Under the pieces are notes generated by a model. That model searched no databases. It saw only the letters and a program-made list of their open reading frames with translations, and was not told the DNA's origin. Both the position numbers and the translations under genes were made by a program. Source: Methylotenera versatilis 301 (GTDB lineage Bacteria; Pseudomonadota; Gammaproteobacteria; Burkholderiales; Methylophilaceae). Taken from it: a DNA stretch of 64,000 nucleotides. Below, one piece after another: positions 10,095-19,032 of this stretch (the first letter of the stretch is position 1; each line of letters opens with the position of its first letter). The stretch lies in NCBI RefSeq assembly GCF_000093025.1, contig NC_014207.1:1798001-1862000 (forward strand), read 5' to 3'.

Positions 10095-10186
10095 TTGAGA
10101 ATGTGGCGTTATGGATAGATCAAATAAGAAATTACTGGGAAATTTTTTGAGGGTTTAGCAAAAAAACAGCTTACTATTGATAATAG

Positions 10187-11635
10187 TTACTCTTCTGTTT
10201 TAATGTTTAATTGATGTTTTTCTAGGCGGTAACGCATCGTCATACGAGTAATACCAAGCTTACGCGCCGCTCTAGACACGTTATTATCTGACTCAGCCAT
10301 GACTTTTAATAAAACAGCTCTCTCAACCTCATCCAAAGTAGCTTGCGAATTAAGCATGGTGTTTGCCGCATGTTGATTAGCATCCAGCAGCAGTCGATTC
10401 ATGGGAAGCGCAAAATCAAGCTCTGTGATATTGCCTTGCTGTGACAACAACATGGCGCGACTCACCTGATGGCGAAGTTCGCGCACATTACCTGGCCAGT
10501 CGTAGCTTTTAATCATGGTAATGGCATCTGTAGAAAATACAGGCGTCGCCAAACCATAACGCCTTGAAGTCTGTATGGCAAAATGTTTAGCCAACATCAG
10601 AATATCTGCAGCTCTTTCACGCAGTGGCGGCATGCCAATACTCATGACATTTAAACGGTAGTACAAATCTTGCCTGAAACTACCTGTGAGAGACATCTCA
10701 TGCAAATCGCGATTGGTAGCGGCAATAAAACGTGCAGGTACGGGACGTTCTTTGGTGGAACCTATCCTACGCACCATTCTACGCTCTAGCACATTGAGCA
10801 ACTTGGCTTGCAAAGCCAAAGGTAACTCACCAATTTCATCTAAAAAAAGCGTGCCATCTTCTGCGGCTTCAATCAACCCTGGGCGTGTTGCAGACGCTCC
10901 AGTAAAGGCGCCCTTCTCATGACCAAATAGTTCGCTTTCCATTAAATCTGGCGGCAATGAAGCGCAGTCAATATGCACAAACGGCTTATCGTTGTTTTGA
11001 CCTTTGACCTGACAAGATAAATGTAATAAACGTGCTGCAACATCTTTACCAGTTCCGGTTTCACCGCTGATTAATACTGTTGGCGGCACTGTATCGGCAG
11101 CGACTAACTGTGCAATACGCTGAATTTGCATTATCACACTTTGCATCGCGGGGCTATCACCCAGCAACTCAACACCATCAATCGCATGTGCGTTGCGTTG
11201 ACGTGAGTAGTCCAAACTATTGCTTTGAATCGCTGAAGCTTCAGCCTTTTGAACCGATAACAATAACTCTTCTAAATCAATCGGCTTTTTGAGGTAGTCG
11301 ATTGCACCTTGTTTGATTGCATTGACCGCATCGCTAATCTCACCGTGCGCAGTCATTACAATCACAGCAACATTTTTAACCACTAAATCAGCCAGCAGAT
11401 CTAAACCATTGCCATCAGGCAAGCGCATATCAAGCAATACGATGTCTGGCGAGAACTGTTTAAAAATGGTGCGCGCATCTTGCAAACTCTCAACATGCGC
11501 ACACTCATAACCAGCTTTCTGCAATCGACGCATCACCGCCCTAGCGAACAACACTTCGTCTTCCACAATCAGTAATTTAGATTGCTGCTTTAACATGGCT
11601 GAAGGTTGGCCGGAGATGTGATGGGCTAACTGCAA
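10187..11635 (-). CDS. Sigma-54-dependent response regulator (NtrC family)
   Basis: Receiver domain (LLIVEDE start, DIVLLDMRLPDGNG phospho-Asp, K in YLKKPI), AAA+ domain with Walker A GETGTGKD, the sigma-54 contact loop GAFTGA and Walker B GTLFLDEIGE, then a Fis-type helix-turn-helix (about 440-478). It therefore activates a -24/-12 promoter from a distance. The TTG at 11635 has GTAGG upstream and lies 12 bases after the receptor stop; the ATG at 11596 (MLKQQSKLL) is the alternative but lacks a clear Shine-Dalgarno site. No histidine kinase gene is nearby. Likely co-transcribed with the receptor and its own activator through the palindromes at 14.06-14.12 kb. Confidence 0.92.
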   Translation of the reverse strand: MQLAHHISGQPSAMLKQQSKLLIVEDEVLFARAVMRRLQKAGYECAHVESLQDARTIFKQFSPDIVLLDMRLPDGNGLDLLADLVVKNVAVIVMTAHGEISDAVNAIKQGAIDYLKKPIDLEELLLSVQKAEASAIQSNSLDYSRQRNAHAIDGVELLGDSPAMQSVIMQIQRIAQLVAADTVPPTVLISGETGTGKDVAARLLHLSCQVKGQNNDKPFVHIDCASLPPDLMESELFGHEKGAFTGASATRPGLIEAAEDGTLFLDEIGELPLALQAKLLNVLERRMVRRIGSTKERPVPARFIAATNRDLHEMSLTGSFRQDLYYRLNVMSIGMPPLRERAADILMLAKHFAIQTSRRYGLATPVFSTDAITMIKSYDWPGNVRELRHQVSRAMLLSQQGNITELDFALPMNRLLLDANQHAANTMLNSQATLDEVERAVLLKVMAESDNNVSRAARKLGITRMTMRYRLEKHQLNIKTEE

Positions 11636-11647
11636 GGTCTAACCTAC

Positions 11648-13921
11648 TTAATCTGCATCAACTGCTGCTGAAGCAGTTTTTGAACGACCAAACTCGTAAG
11701 TCACCCCCACCCACCCAGCACGTGGGGCTGCTGGTGAGCGGAATTGTTCATCTAAACCATTAAAAATATTATTACCAAGCACGCCGAACGTTGCATATTG
11801 CGTATCAAACACATTATTCAATTTGGCAAACAATTTCCAATTATTGTTAATGCTGTAATGCGTATCCAGATGGACAACTGCATAACCGGGCACTCTACCG
11901 TTTGCATCTTGGTTATTCTCATCTCCACGCGCATATTGACCTGCTGCAAGTACAATATTTGTGCCGACACTCCAAGCAGGTGTTACATCATATGCAGCAC
12001 GTAATTTAAGTGTTTGGCGGGCTATACCTGGAATTTTGTCACCCTTTGACACCTGTATTTGATCTAACCCATCTTTACTGCTATTTGCGGGCGAACCTAC
12101 GGTAAAATCAGATTGGTAAGTCGCATCTACAAAACCATAGTTAACGGCAAGAGTTAGTGCATCAAATTTACCATTTAAGCCTAGCTCAAAGCCGCGACGA
12201 CGAGTTTCACCAACATTTTTAAAATAGCCTAATGTAGGCGTACTGCTAGCAATAAACTGAATATCGTCACTATTTTCAGTAGTATACAAGCCCATATTCC
12301 AGTTAAGGCTGCTTGCTAACTTGCCGCGAACGCCACCTTCCCATGTCTTAGCTACAACCTTTTCTAAATGTGGGTCAGCCGCAAATGCATTTGGAAGCGA
12401 GCATGGGCGACCATCTTCAGCACAGCTTAGCTCAACTGGTGTAGCTGCACGCATGCCTTCGTTATAACCACCATAAAAGCCCAAATCCGTCGAAGGATTA
12501 TAGTTAAGTCCAATGGCGGGATTGAAGCGACTGTAGTGATGGTTACCCTCTAATGGAAAGTCAACTGGCGTTGCATTATCATCATGCGTTGTGCCAGATA
12601 AGTTAACTTTTGCCACGTTATAGCGACCGGATAATGTTAAATGCAACTTATCGGTATAAGAGAATGTATCTGTTGCGTATAGTCCGTAGTAGTCATTACG
12701 TGCTTTTAAGCGCACAAATGCTGTTGGTGCTGCTGTTGGATCATCTGTAACCGTCTCATTACCAACTATACTGGCCACCATAGAGTCACTCGTGAAATCG
12801 GTGCGACCAAAGTCTGCACTTGCGCCCACAGTAAACTGGTTTTTATGACCTGCTAAATCACCTAATAAGGTCATTTGCAGGGCTCCACCAAAACCATCTT
12901 GATTTGTATTGGTAGAAATATTGAGTGAATCGCTTGGGGCAATAGACTCAGCATTACTATTAAAACCCGTACTTTTATTTTTACGGTAATAAACATTACC
13001 TGCAACTAACTTATCATCAGTTAAAAAATGGCTACCTTTTAAATTAACCATAAAAAGTTGATTACCAATTGAATCTGGGTAGGTATATGCTTTTTTTGGT
13101 TGGTTATAACTTGATAATGGAACAGCTTGCGTGCCTTCCATCATAGTGTCTGCAAGTGCTACAGATAAATCCAAATCACTGGTGTCATTTTGCCAACCTA
13201 CTTTACCAAACACTTGCTTCACATCGCTTGATGAATGCTCGCGCCAGCCATTTTCTTTAAATATATTACCGGCGACAAAGTAATCCAGATTCTTTTCTTT
13301 ATCTTCACCACCTGCCTCAAATTCAAAAGCACGACGTGCCCAAGAGCCACCATACACAGTCGCTTTTATACCTGGAAATTCAGCCCCACTCTTTGTATGA
13401 ACTGCTAACGCACCGCCTAATGTATTCAAACCAAATAGCGGGTTTGAACCTGGAATTAAATTAATATTGGCAATCGCATTTGCTGGAATCAAATCCCAGT
13501 TCACAATATCCCCAAAAGCTTCATTTACACGTACGCCATCCATATATACAGAAAGACCTTGTGGTGTTCCTAATAACGGTGAGGCTGTAAAGCCGCGAAA
13601 CTGCACATCTGCTTGATATGGGTTAGCGACACTGTTACTGGTATTGACTGAGCCAAGGTTATTATCGAGATACTCAGATAAATCTAATGACTGCTGTTGA
13701 TCAAATTGTTTTGAAGAGCCTGTTTGAACATTTGATGGTACTTGGTTAATTGGTGTACCGATACTTGGCAAAGGCGTTGTACCGACCACTTCCACTTTAC
13801 TTAGCTCTAAAACCTCGGCCTTGTTTTCTGCCATCGCTATTTGAGGCATGGCATAAGCACTTAAAATTGCAACCAATATTAGTTTTGGTTTCATGTTTTT
13901 TTGTTGTAACGAAATTTGCAT
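11648..13921 (-). CDS. TonB-dependent outer-membrane receptor, substrate unknown
   Basis: A 757-residue receptor. Signal peptide (AMPQIAMA cleavage near residue 31), a TonB-box-like LSKVEVVG, plug domain (about 50-190) with VYMDGVRVNEAFGD and the NPLFGLNTLGGAL motif, then a long beta-barrel ending in an aromatic-rich strand (WVGVTYEFGRS). GGGGAT eight or so bases before the ATG supports the start at 13921. Such receptors take up siderophores, cobalamin, metals or sugars across the outer membrane using TonB energy. I see no Fur box or cobalamin riboswitch upstream; a sigma-54 promoter is seen instead. In methylotrophs some relatives import lanthanides, but nothing here proves that. The regulator gene follows 12 bases later. 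Confidence 0.92.
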   Translation of the reverse strand: MQISLQQKNMKPKLILVAILSAYAMPQIAMAENKAEVLELSKVEVVGTTPLPSIGTPINQVPSNVQTGSSKQFDQQQSLDLSEYLDNNLGSVNTSNSVANPYQADVQFRGFTASPLLGTPQGLSVYMDGVRVNEAFGDIVNWDLIPANAIANINLIPGSNPLFGLNTLGGALAVHTKSGAEFPGIKATVYGGSWARRAFEFEAGGEDKEKNLDYFVAGNIFKENGWREHSSSDVKQVFGKVGWQNDTSDLDLSVALADTMMEGTQAVPLSSYNQPKKAYTYPDSIGNQLFMVNLKGSHFLTDDKLVAGNVYYRKNKSTGFNSNAESIAPSDSLNISTNTNQDGFGGALQMTLLGDLAGHKNQFTVGASADFGRTDFTSDSMVASIVGNETVTDDPTAAPTAFVRLKARNDYYGLYATDTFSYTDKLHLTLSGRYNVAKVNLSGTTHDDNATPVDFPLEGNHHYSRFNPAIGLNYNPSTDLGFYGGYNEGMRAATPVELSCAEDGRPCSLPNAFAADPHLEKVVAKTWEGGVRGKLASSLNWNMGLYTTENSDDIQFIASSTPTLGYFKNVGETRRRGFELGLNGKFDALTLAVNYGFVDATYQSDFTVGSPANSSKDGLDQIQVSKGDKIPGIARQTLKLRAAYDVTPAWSVGTNIVLAAGQYARGDENNQDANGRVPGYAVVHLDTHYSINNNWKLFAKLNNVFDTQYATFGVLGNNIFNGLDEQFRSPAAPRAGWVGVTYEFGRSKTASAAVDAD

Positions 13922-13961
13922 GTTATCCCCTAGGTTAGATGTATTTCACCGCATTAAATAA

Positions 13962-13976
13962 GCAAAACACATTCCT
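13962..13976 (-). promoter_or_regulatory. Predicted sigma-54 (-24/-12) promoter of the TonB receptor operon
   Basis: Minus strand reads AGGAATG-TGTT-TTGCT: GG and GC exactly 10 bases apart, with a perfect TTGCT at -12. The -24 box matches TGGCACG at 4 of 7 places. Predicted start near 13950, leaving a 29-base leader that contains GGGGA. The downstream gene encodes a GAFTGA activator, which strengthens the call. Confidence 0.65.
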
Positions 13977-14060
13977 AGAATTAGATTTTAAAAAATATTC
14001 AATGGAATCAACTAGTAAAGATTAATACTGATATAGATTAAAAATTGTACACATAAAATG

Positions 14061-14118
14061 TGGTTGTATACAGCCAAATTATGGCTACTATCAGCCAATT
14101 TATGGTTGTATACAACCA
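14061..14118. promoter_or_regulatory. Three phased 16-bp palindromes, likely enhancer sites (UAS)
   Basis: TGGTTGTATACAGCCA (14061-14076), TGGCTACTATCAGCCA (14082-14097) and TGGTTGTATACAACCA (14103-14118, a perfect palindrome). Start-to-start spacing is exactly 21 bp twice, so all three face the same side of the helix. Shared form TGGYT-N6-ARCCA. Centres lie about 118, 139 and 160 bp upstream of the predicted sigma-54 start, the usual enhancer distance for NtrC-type activators. Confidence 0.75.
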
Positions 14119-14124
14119 TATCCA

Positions 14125-16632
14125 TTAAATACTGTTAAGTAACTGCCTTGCAGGAACATTCAAAAATCCGCGCAAACCTAGCCAAGCAGCCAGAGGAATA
14201 ATAAATGCAGCAATAAGCGTGATGCCAAATGCAAGCGTTGCATTAAACTGAAACGGAATATTTAATATCTGAGCACTGATGTAATACGCCAAAAGATTAG
14301 CCGCAATAGTTGCGATCAACGCGGATACCAAGCCAATACAGGCAAACTCAGCTACATAGGCAATGCTCACTTGACGGCGAGATGCGCCAAATACTCGCAT
14401 AATCGTGGCTTCTGCGATACGTTCTTCGCGTGTAGCGATTAAAGCAGCGTAAAGCACGGCTAAGCCAGCAAGCAAACTAAAGGCGAACACATACTCTATG
14501 GTGCTGCTCATTTTTTGCATGATGCCACGTACTTGTTGCATGAGCGCCGCAACATCAATCACTGTCAGGTTTGGGTAGTTGCGTATCAGCTGATTCATCG
14601 CAGCATCTGCACCGATTGGCAGGTGAAAACTGCTAATGTAATTTGCAGAGTAGTTATCCAATACACCAGGCGGCGTCACCGCAAAAAAGTTCGCGCGCAT
14701 CGTGTCCCAATCTACTTTTCTAAGACTAGTGACAGTAAGCGTGAGTGGGTCACCTGCAACATCAAACAACAATTTATCGCCCAACCGAATACCTAATGTT
14801 TTTGCTAAGTCTTGCTCTATCGATAAGTAAGGCTTGCCATATTCTTTTGGCGTCCACCAGCGTCCAGACAGCAATTGATTGTCACTTTGCATCTGTGCAG
14901 CCCAAGACAAATTAAACTCACGCTCGGCAAGATGTTTGGCGCGCTCATCTTGCCATTCTGTAGCACTGATGTCATTACCGTTTTTGCCAATCAAACGACC
15001 GCGCACCATAGGAAAAATGCTTCCGCCTTTGATTTTCTGCTTCTCGAAAAACTGCTTAATACCATCAATTTGACTGGGCTGAATATTAATAATAAAGCGA
15101 TTAGGTGCATCAATCGGCAATGAAGCTTGCCAGTTGCGGATCAAATCACCACGTATCAAGGCAAGCAACATCAGCACCATCAAACCCATACTAAAACCTA
15201 TCATTTGCACGGTAGATAAACCAAAGCGTCGTTTAAGCCCCAGCACGCCAAGTTTAATATCGTTCAATACTTGACCTTTTGGTGACAACATGAATAAACG
15301 ATTTGCCAAAGAGACCAATACATAAGAAAAACCAACAATCGCCACACACAACAACACTAAAGCCAATATGGTTGAACCAGCCAATTTAACGTCGCCCGCT
15401 TTCCAAAAAATCATCGCACACATCACTAACGCGGCAGGTAGAAACTTGGCTTGCGCGGAAATTGGCTGAGCTAGGGTTTCGCGGCGCAAAATACTCATTG
15501 CAGTAAGGTTTCGCATTTGCCAAGCATGCGGCAGCACCACTGCAAACATCATGGCAATACTAGCTGCCAAGCCGATAAACACTGGTGCGCTAGAAGCCGG
15601 TGGCAGTGTCTCTAAAAACAAGCTACCCGCTAATTTAGCCAAGCCAAACTGCGCAATGAATCCTAGTAAAACGCCAAGTAAGGCACTAAAAAATGCGATC
15701 AAAATAGTTTGTATGGCTAATACTTGCAACACCGTACTTTTTGAAGCGCCAAAGCAACGCATCAAGGCAAAAGTATCTAAGCTCTGCTTGATATAAGGCA
15801 AGCTGGAAAGCAGCATGGCGACCATCGCCAAAATCACGCTGACCATGGCAGATAAACCTAAAAACTGCTGTGCTTTATCTAAGGCTGATTTAATTTCCGG
15901 GCGAGCATTTCGCACATCTTGTATCTTCTCGCCATGGTTTAATATTGGCTTAGTTTGTGCATAATATTGGTTGATTTTTTGCGGGCTAGCGGCGAGTAAC
16001 AACTGATATTTTACGCGACTGCCATATTGAATTAACTTAGTAGAAGGCAAATCTGCGGCATTCATCATCAGGCGCGGAGCAAAACCAAACATATCACCGC
16101 CACGTGATGGCTCGCGTACTAATATTGCACCAACGTGCAATTTACGCTCACCCACTTCAACCACATCACCCACTTTAATATTCAGTAAGTTTGCAAGCCT
16201 TGGCTCCACCCAAACCGCGCCAGATTTAGGAGCATTTTTAACTACTTTACCTATATCAGAGCTATATTTACCTAGAGTTAAGTCGCCTCTTAGTGGAAAA
16301 GCCTGCTCAACAGCCTTGATTTCAGCTAACTGGCTAGTTTCACCAAACACTACCATGCTAGAAAACTCATAAGTTTTAGCCGTCGCTAAGCCTTGTTCTG
16401 CTGCGCGATTAAGCAAAGCATCAGGAATAGCGTGGTCAGCAATAACAGCAAGGTCGCCGCCAAGCAATAAGCCGCCTTGCTGATTTAATGCGGTTTCTAC
16501 ACGTTGCGTAAAAAACCCAATCGCGGAAATGGTGGTTACCGCTAACACCAATGAAAAAACCAGTACACGTAACGCACCAGAGCGCCACAAACTGATAGTT
16601 TGCGTCCAAGCTAAGCCAACACTTAAATTCAT
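14125..16632 (-). CDS. ybbP: ABC transporter permease, FtsX/YbbP family
   Basis: An 835-residue inner-membrane protein with one N-terminal helix (about 18-40), a large periplasmic MacB-like region, and two FtsX-type bundles (about 260-490, and 710-835), the layout of YbbP permeases. FtsX-family exporters act on substrates in the inner membrane or periplasm rather than forming an open channel. Its start overlaps the end of the ATPase gene by 4 bases (ATGA), showing coupling. The substrate is unknown; YbbAP with TesA has been suggested to handle lipids or hydrophobic compounds. Confidence 0.9.
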   Translation of the reverse strand: MNLSVGLAWTQTISLWRSGALRVLVFSLVLAVTTISAIGFFTQRVETALNQQGGLLLGGDLAVIADHAIPDALLNRAAEQGLATAKTYEFSSMVVFGETSQLAEIKAVEQAFPLRGDLTLGKYSSDIGKVVKNAPKSGAVWVEPRLANLLNIKVGDVVEVGERKLHVGAILVREPSRGGDMFGFAPRLMMNAADLPSTKLIQYGSRVKYQLLLAASPQKINQYYAQTKPILNHGEKIQDVRNARPEIKSALDKAQQFLGLSAMVSVILAMVAMLLSSLPYIKQSLDTFALMRCFGASKSTVLQVLAIQTILIAFFSALLGVLLGFIAQFGLAKLAGSLFLETLPPASSAPVFIGLAASIAMMFAVVLPHAWQMRNLTAMSILRRETLAQPISAQAKFLPAALVMCAMIFWKAGDVKLAGSTILALVLLCVAIVGFSYVLVSLANRLFMLSPKGQVLNDIKLGVLGLKRRFGLSTVQMIGFSMGLMVLMLLALIRGDLIRNWQASLPIDAPNRFIINIQPSQIDGIKQFFEKQKIKGGSIFPMVRGRLIGKNGNDISATEWQDERAKHLAEREFNLSWAAQMQSDNQLLSGRWWTPKEYGKPYLSIEQDLAKTLGIRLGDKLLFDVAGDPLTLTVTSLRKVDWDTMRANFFAVTPPGVLDNYSANYISSFHLPIGADAAMNQLIRNYPNLTVIDVAALMQQVRGIMQKMSSTIEYVFAFSLLAGLAVLYAALIATREERIAEATIMRVFGASRRQVSIAYVAEFACIGLVSALIATIAANLLAYYISAQILNIPFQFNATLAFGITLIAAFIIPLAAWLGLRGFLNVPARQLLNSI

Positions 16633-17354
16633 GCTGCAACCAAATCTGTTTGCTCAGTCAACACACCATTCTCAAGTTTCAGCTGGCGCTGGCATCGGTT
16701 TGCCAAATGCGCATCATGTGTCACTAAAACCAAAGTGGTGCCTGCTTCCGTATTCATTTTGAACAACAACTCAATGATGATCTGCCCCGTAGCTTTATCT
16801 AGATTACCTGTAGGTTCATCTGCAAACAAAATAGCAGGCTGAGTAGCGAATGCACGAGCAATCGCTACGCGCTGCTGCTCGCCACCTGAAAGCTGCTTCG
16901 GGTAATGTTGCACACGTGCACTTAAACCTACTTTACTCAACGCTTCTAGGCTCAGTTCTTTTGCGTTAGGGTGACTTTTCAATTGCAAGGGCAACATGAC
17001 GTTTTCTAAAGCATTCAGTGAAGGTAGCAACTGAAATGACTGGAATATAAATCCCATACTTTTAGCGCGTACGGTCGCCCTGCCATCTTCATCTAAGCTG
17101 CTAAATGCATTGTTTTGAATTTGAACGCTACCGCTACTTGGTATGTCCAACCCTGCAAGCAAGCTCAAGAGCGTAGATTTTCCCGAGCCTGAACTACCGA
17201 TAATGGCGATTTGTTCGCCTTGTAAAATAGATAAATTTAAATCCCGTAAAACCTGAATATGGTTATCATGACTGATAAATTCGTAAGTTAAGTTTTGTGC
17301 TTGGATGATGTTCGTTTGGCTTATTTTTGTTTGCATGGCAGGAGATTGTTGCAT
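16629..17354 (-). CDS. ybbA: ABC transporter ATP-binding protein, LolD/YbbA type
   Basis: A 241-residue ATPase with Walker A GSSGSGKST, signature LSGGEQQRVAIARA, Walker B ILFADEPTGNLD and the switch His in LVLVTHD. The PTGNLD string is typical of the MacB/LolD branch that pairs with FtsX-type permeases, here the next gene (4-base overlap). The start is taken at 17354; an internal ATG at 17336 is possible. Its first codon lies 2 bases from the divergent tesA start. Confidence 0.93.
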   Translation of the reverse strand: MQQSPAMQTKISQTNIIQAQNLTYEFISHDNHIQVLRDLNLSILQGEQIAIIGSSGSGKSTLLSLLAGLDIPSSGSVQIQNNAFSSLDEDGRATVRAKSMGFIFQSFQLLPSLNALENVMLPLQLKSHPNAKELSLEALSKVGLSARVQHYPKQLSGGEQQRVAIARAFATQPAILFADEPTGNLDKATGQIIIELLFKMNTEAGTTLVLVTHDAHLANRCQRQLKLENGVLTEQTDLVAA

Positions 17355-17356
17355 CT

Positions 17357-18061
17357 ATGTTTTTCCACTTATTATTCATTCTTAAACAGTTAAATTCTAA
17401 ACTTAAATACTCAAAACTACTGCAATCTAAATTATGGTTACAAAAGTTACTTTGTATTAGTCTACTGGGTTTCAGTTTCGTTGCATGCATTTCACACGCA
17501 AATGCGGCGAATCCTAAAATATTGGTTTATGGCGATAGCCTCTCCGCCGCATACGGCGTTGCAAAATCGCAAGGCTGGGTAGCATTTTTACAAAAGAAGC
17601 TTGCAGATCAGCATTATCAATATGATGTCATTAATGCCAGTATTAGCGGTGAAACCACCAGCGGCGGCTTGACCAGACTAGCAACCACGCTAGCGAAAAC
17701 AAAACCTAACATCATCATTTTAGAGCTGGGCGCTAACGATGGTTTACGCGGCTTACCTGTAAAAGAGATGTCAGCTAACCTCAATACTATGATTACACAA
17801 AGTAAAAAGGCCAATGCAAAAATACTGTTAATCGGCATGAAAATACCGCCAAACTATGGCCCTAAATACACCGACTCTTTCAGTAATACCTACCCACAAT
17901 TAAGCCAACAACATCAAGTTTCATTAGTACCATTTATGCTAGAAAACATTGCCGCCAAACCAAAGTTAATTCAGGATGATGGACTTCACCCTAATGTATT
18001 AGGGCAACCGATGATGCTTGATAACATTTGGCCAAAGTTACAACCATTACTGAAAAGATGA
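17357..18061 (+). CDS. tesA: Acyl-CoA thioesterase I / arylesterase (SGNH hydrolase)
   Basis: The ATG at 17357 has GGAG upstream and gives 234 residues. A hydrophobic stretch (LLCISLLGFSFVACISHANA, about 31-50) acts as a long signal sequence to the periplasm. The mature part has the SGNH blocks: GDSLSAAYG (nucleophile Ser), ISGETTSGG, GANDGLRG and DGLHPN (Asp/His). TesA hydrolyses acyl thioesters and aryl or lysophospholipid esters. Divergence from ybbAP is conserved in many proteobacteria. An upstream ATG at 17327 would overlap ybbA and is less likely. Confidence 0.92.
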   Translation: MFFHLLFILKQLNSKLKYSKLLQSKLWLQKLLCISLLGFSFVACISHANAANPKILVYGDSLSAAYGVAKSQGWVAFLQKKLADQHYQYDVINASISGETTSGGLTRLATTLAKTKPNIIILELGANDGLRGLPVKEMSANLNTMITQSKKANAKILLIGMKIPPNYGPKYTDSFSNTYPQLSQQHQVSLVPFMLENIAAKPKLIQDDGLHPNVLGQPMMLDNIWPKLQPLLKR

Positions 18062-18105
18062 TTTCGTTATAACACCCGTTAGCGATGGCAAATGACGAAT
18101 AAAAA

Positions 18106-18924
18106 TTAGGCACGAGAATAAACGGCCGCTTTTGCAATTAATTCTTGAGTCGGCCGTTGCCCAGTGTAAAGCACAAATTGCTCTACCGCTTGTAAGGTCA
18201 TCACCTCAGCACCAGTAATGACAGACTTGCCTAAACCGCGAGCTAGCTTTATCAGTGGCGTTTCCGCAGGTAGGGCAACTACATCAAACACTACTTGTGT
18301 AGCCTCTACCGCTTCCTGACTAAAGGCAAGGTCATTGGCTTCAATGCCGCCAGCCATGCCGATTGGCGTCACATTTACCAAAATCTGTGGCTTTAAATTA
18401 CGCAAATCGGTTTGCCATTCAACACCGCATAGCTCAGCGAGCGAACGTCCAGCAGCTTCATTACGCGCAAGAATAGTACCTTTCTGAAAGCCAGCGTCTC
18501 GCATCGCAATCGCAACGGCTTTGGCCATTCCACCACTGCCCTGAATAACATAACTCATATCTCTTGATACATTATGATTGTCAAGCAGGCTTCGCACAGC
18601 AGCATAGTCTGTATTGTAGGCACGGAGCCAACCTTCATCATTGACAATGGTATTGACTGAACCAATGGTCGCGGCAGATGGCATAAGCTCGTCCAACAGC
18701 TCGATGACTGACTCTTTGAAAGGCATAGATATAGCACAGCCACGAATATTAAGTCCTCGAATGCCTGCAATAGCATCTTTCAGACTTTCAGTACTAAAAG
18801 CCTTATACACATAATTAAGCCCCATCTCACGATAGAGATAGTTGTGAAACCTTGTACCGACATTCCCTGGCCTAGCCGAGAGGGACATACATAGTTTTGT
18901 ATCGCGGTTAATATAATCAAACAT
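18106..18924 (-). CDS. Shikimate dehydrogenase-like protein (SDH-L / HI0607 type)
   Basis: A 272-residue NAD(P)-dependent oxidoreductase of the shikimate dehydrogenase fold. The start reads MFDYINRDTKLCMSLSARP, and the substrate Lys is in ISMPFKES; SVNTIVN and AYNTDYAAV follow. The C-terminal half carries a Rossmann turn GSGGMAKAVA. The N-terminal pattern resembles Haemophilus HI0607 (SDH-L) more than AroE, and that class has low shikimate activity, so a true aroE probably exists elsewhere. The gene is isolated; the real substrate is unknown. Confidence 0.82.
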   Translation of the reverse strand: MFDYINRDTKLCMSLSARPGNVGTRFHNYLYREMGLNYVYKAFSTESLKDAIAGIRGLNIRGCAISMPFKESVIELLDELMPSAATIGSVNTIVNDEGWLRAYNTDYAAVRSLLDNHNVSRDMSYVIQGSGGMAKAVAIAMRDAGFQKGTILARNEAAGRSLAELCGVEWQTDLRNLKPQILVNVTPIGMAGGIEANDLAFSQEAVEATQVVFDVVALPAETPLIKLARGLGKSVITGAEVMTLQAVEQFVLYTGQRPTQELIAKAAVYSRA

Positions 18925-19032
18925 GACTTATCTCTCTAAATGACTACGCTTAATGCACTGCGTCTCCAAAAAATTTGCCTTATACATTTGGCAATATAAG
19001 CCAAAATACTTTTTACTAAGATGAATTTAGAT

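Noticed and set aside
13922-14060. Fur box or cobalamin riboswitch before the TonB receptor
   Set aside because: No GATAATGAT-type palindrome and no long structured leader are seen; the predicted leader is only about 29 bases.
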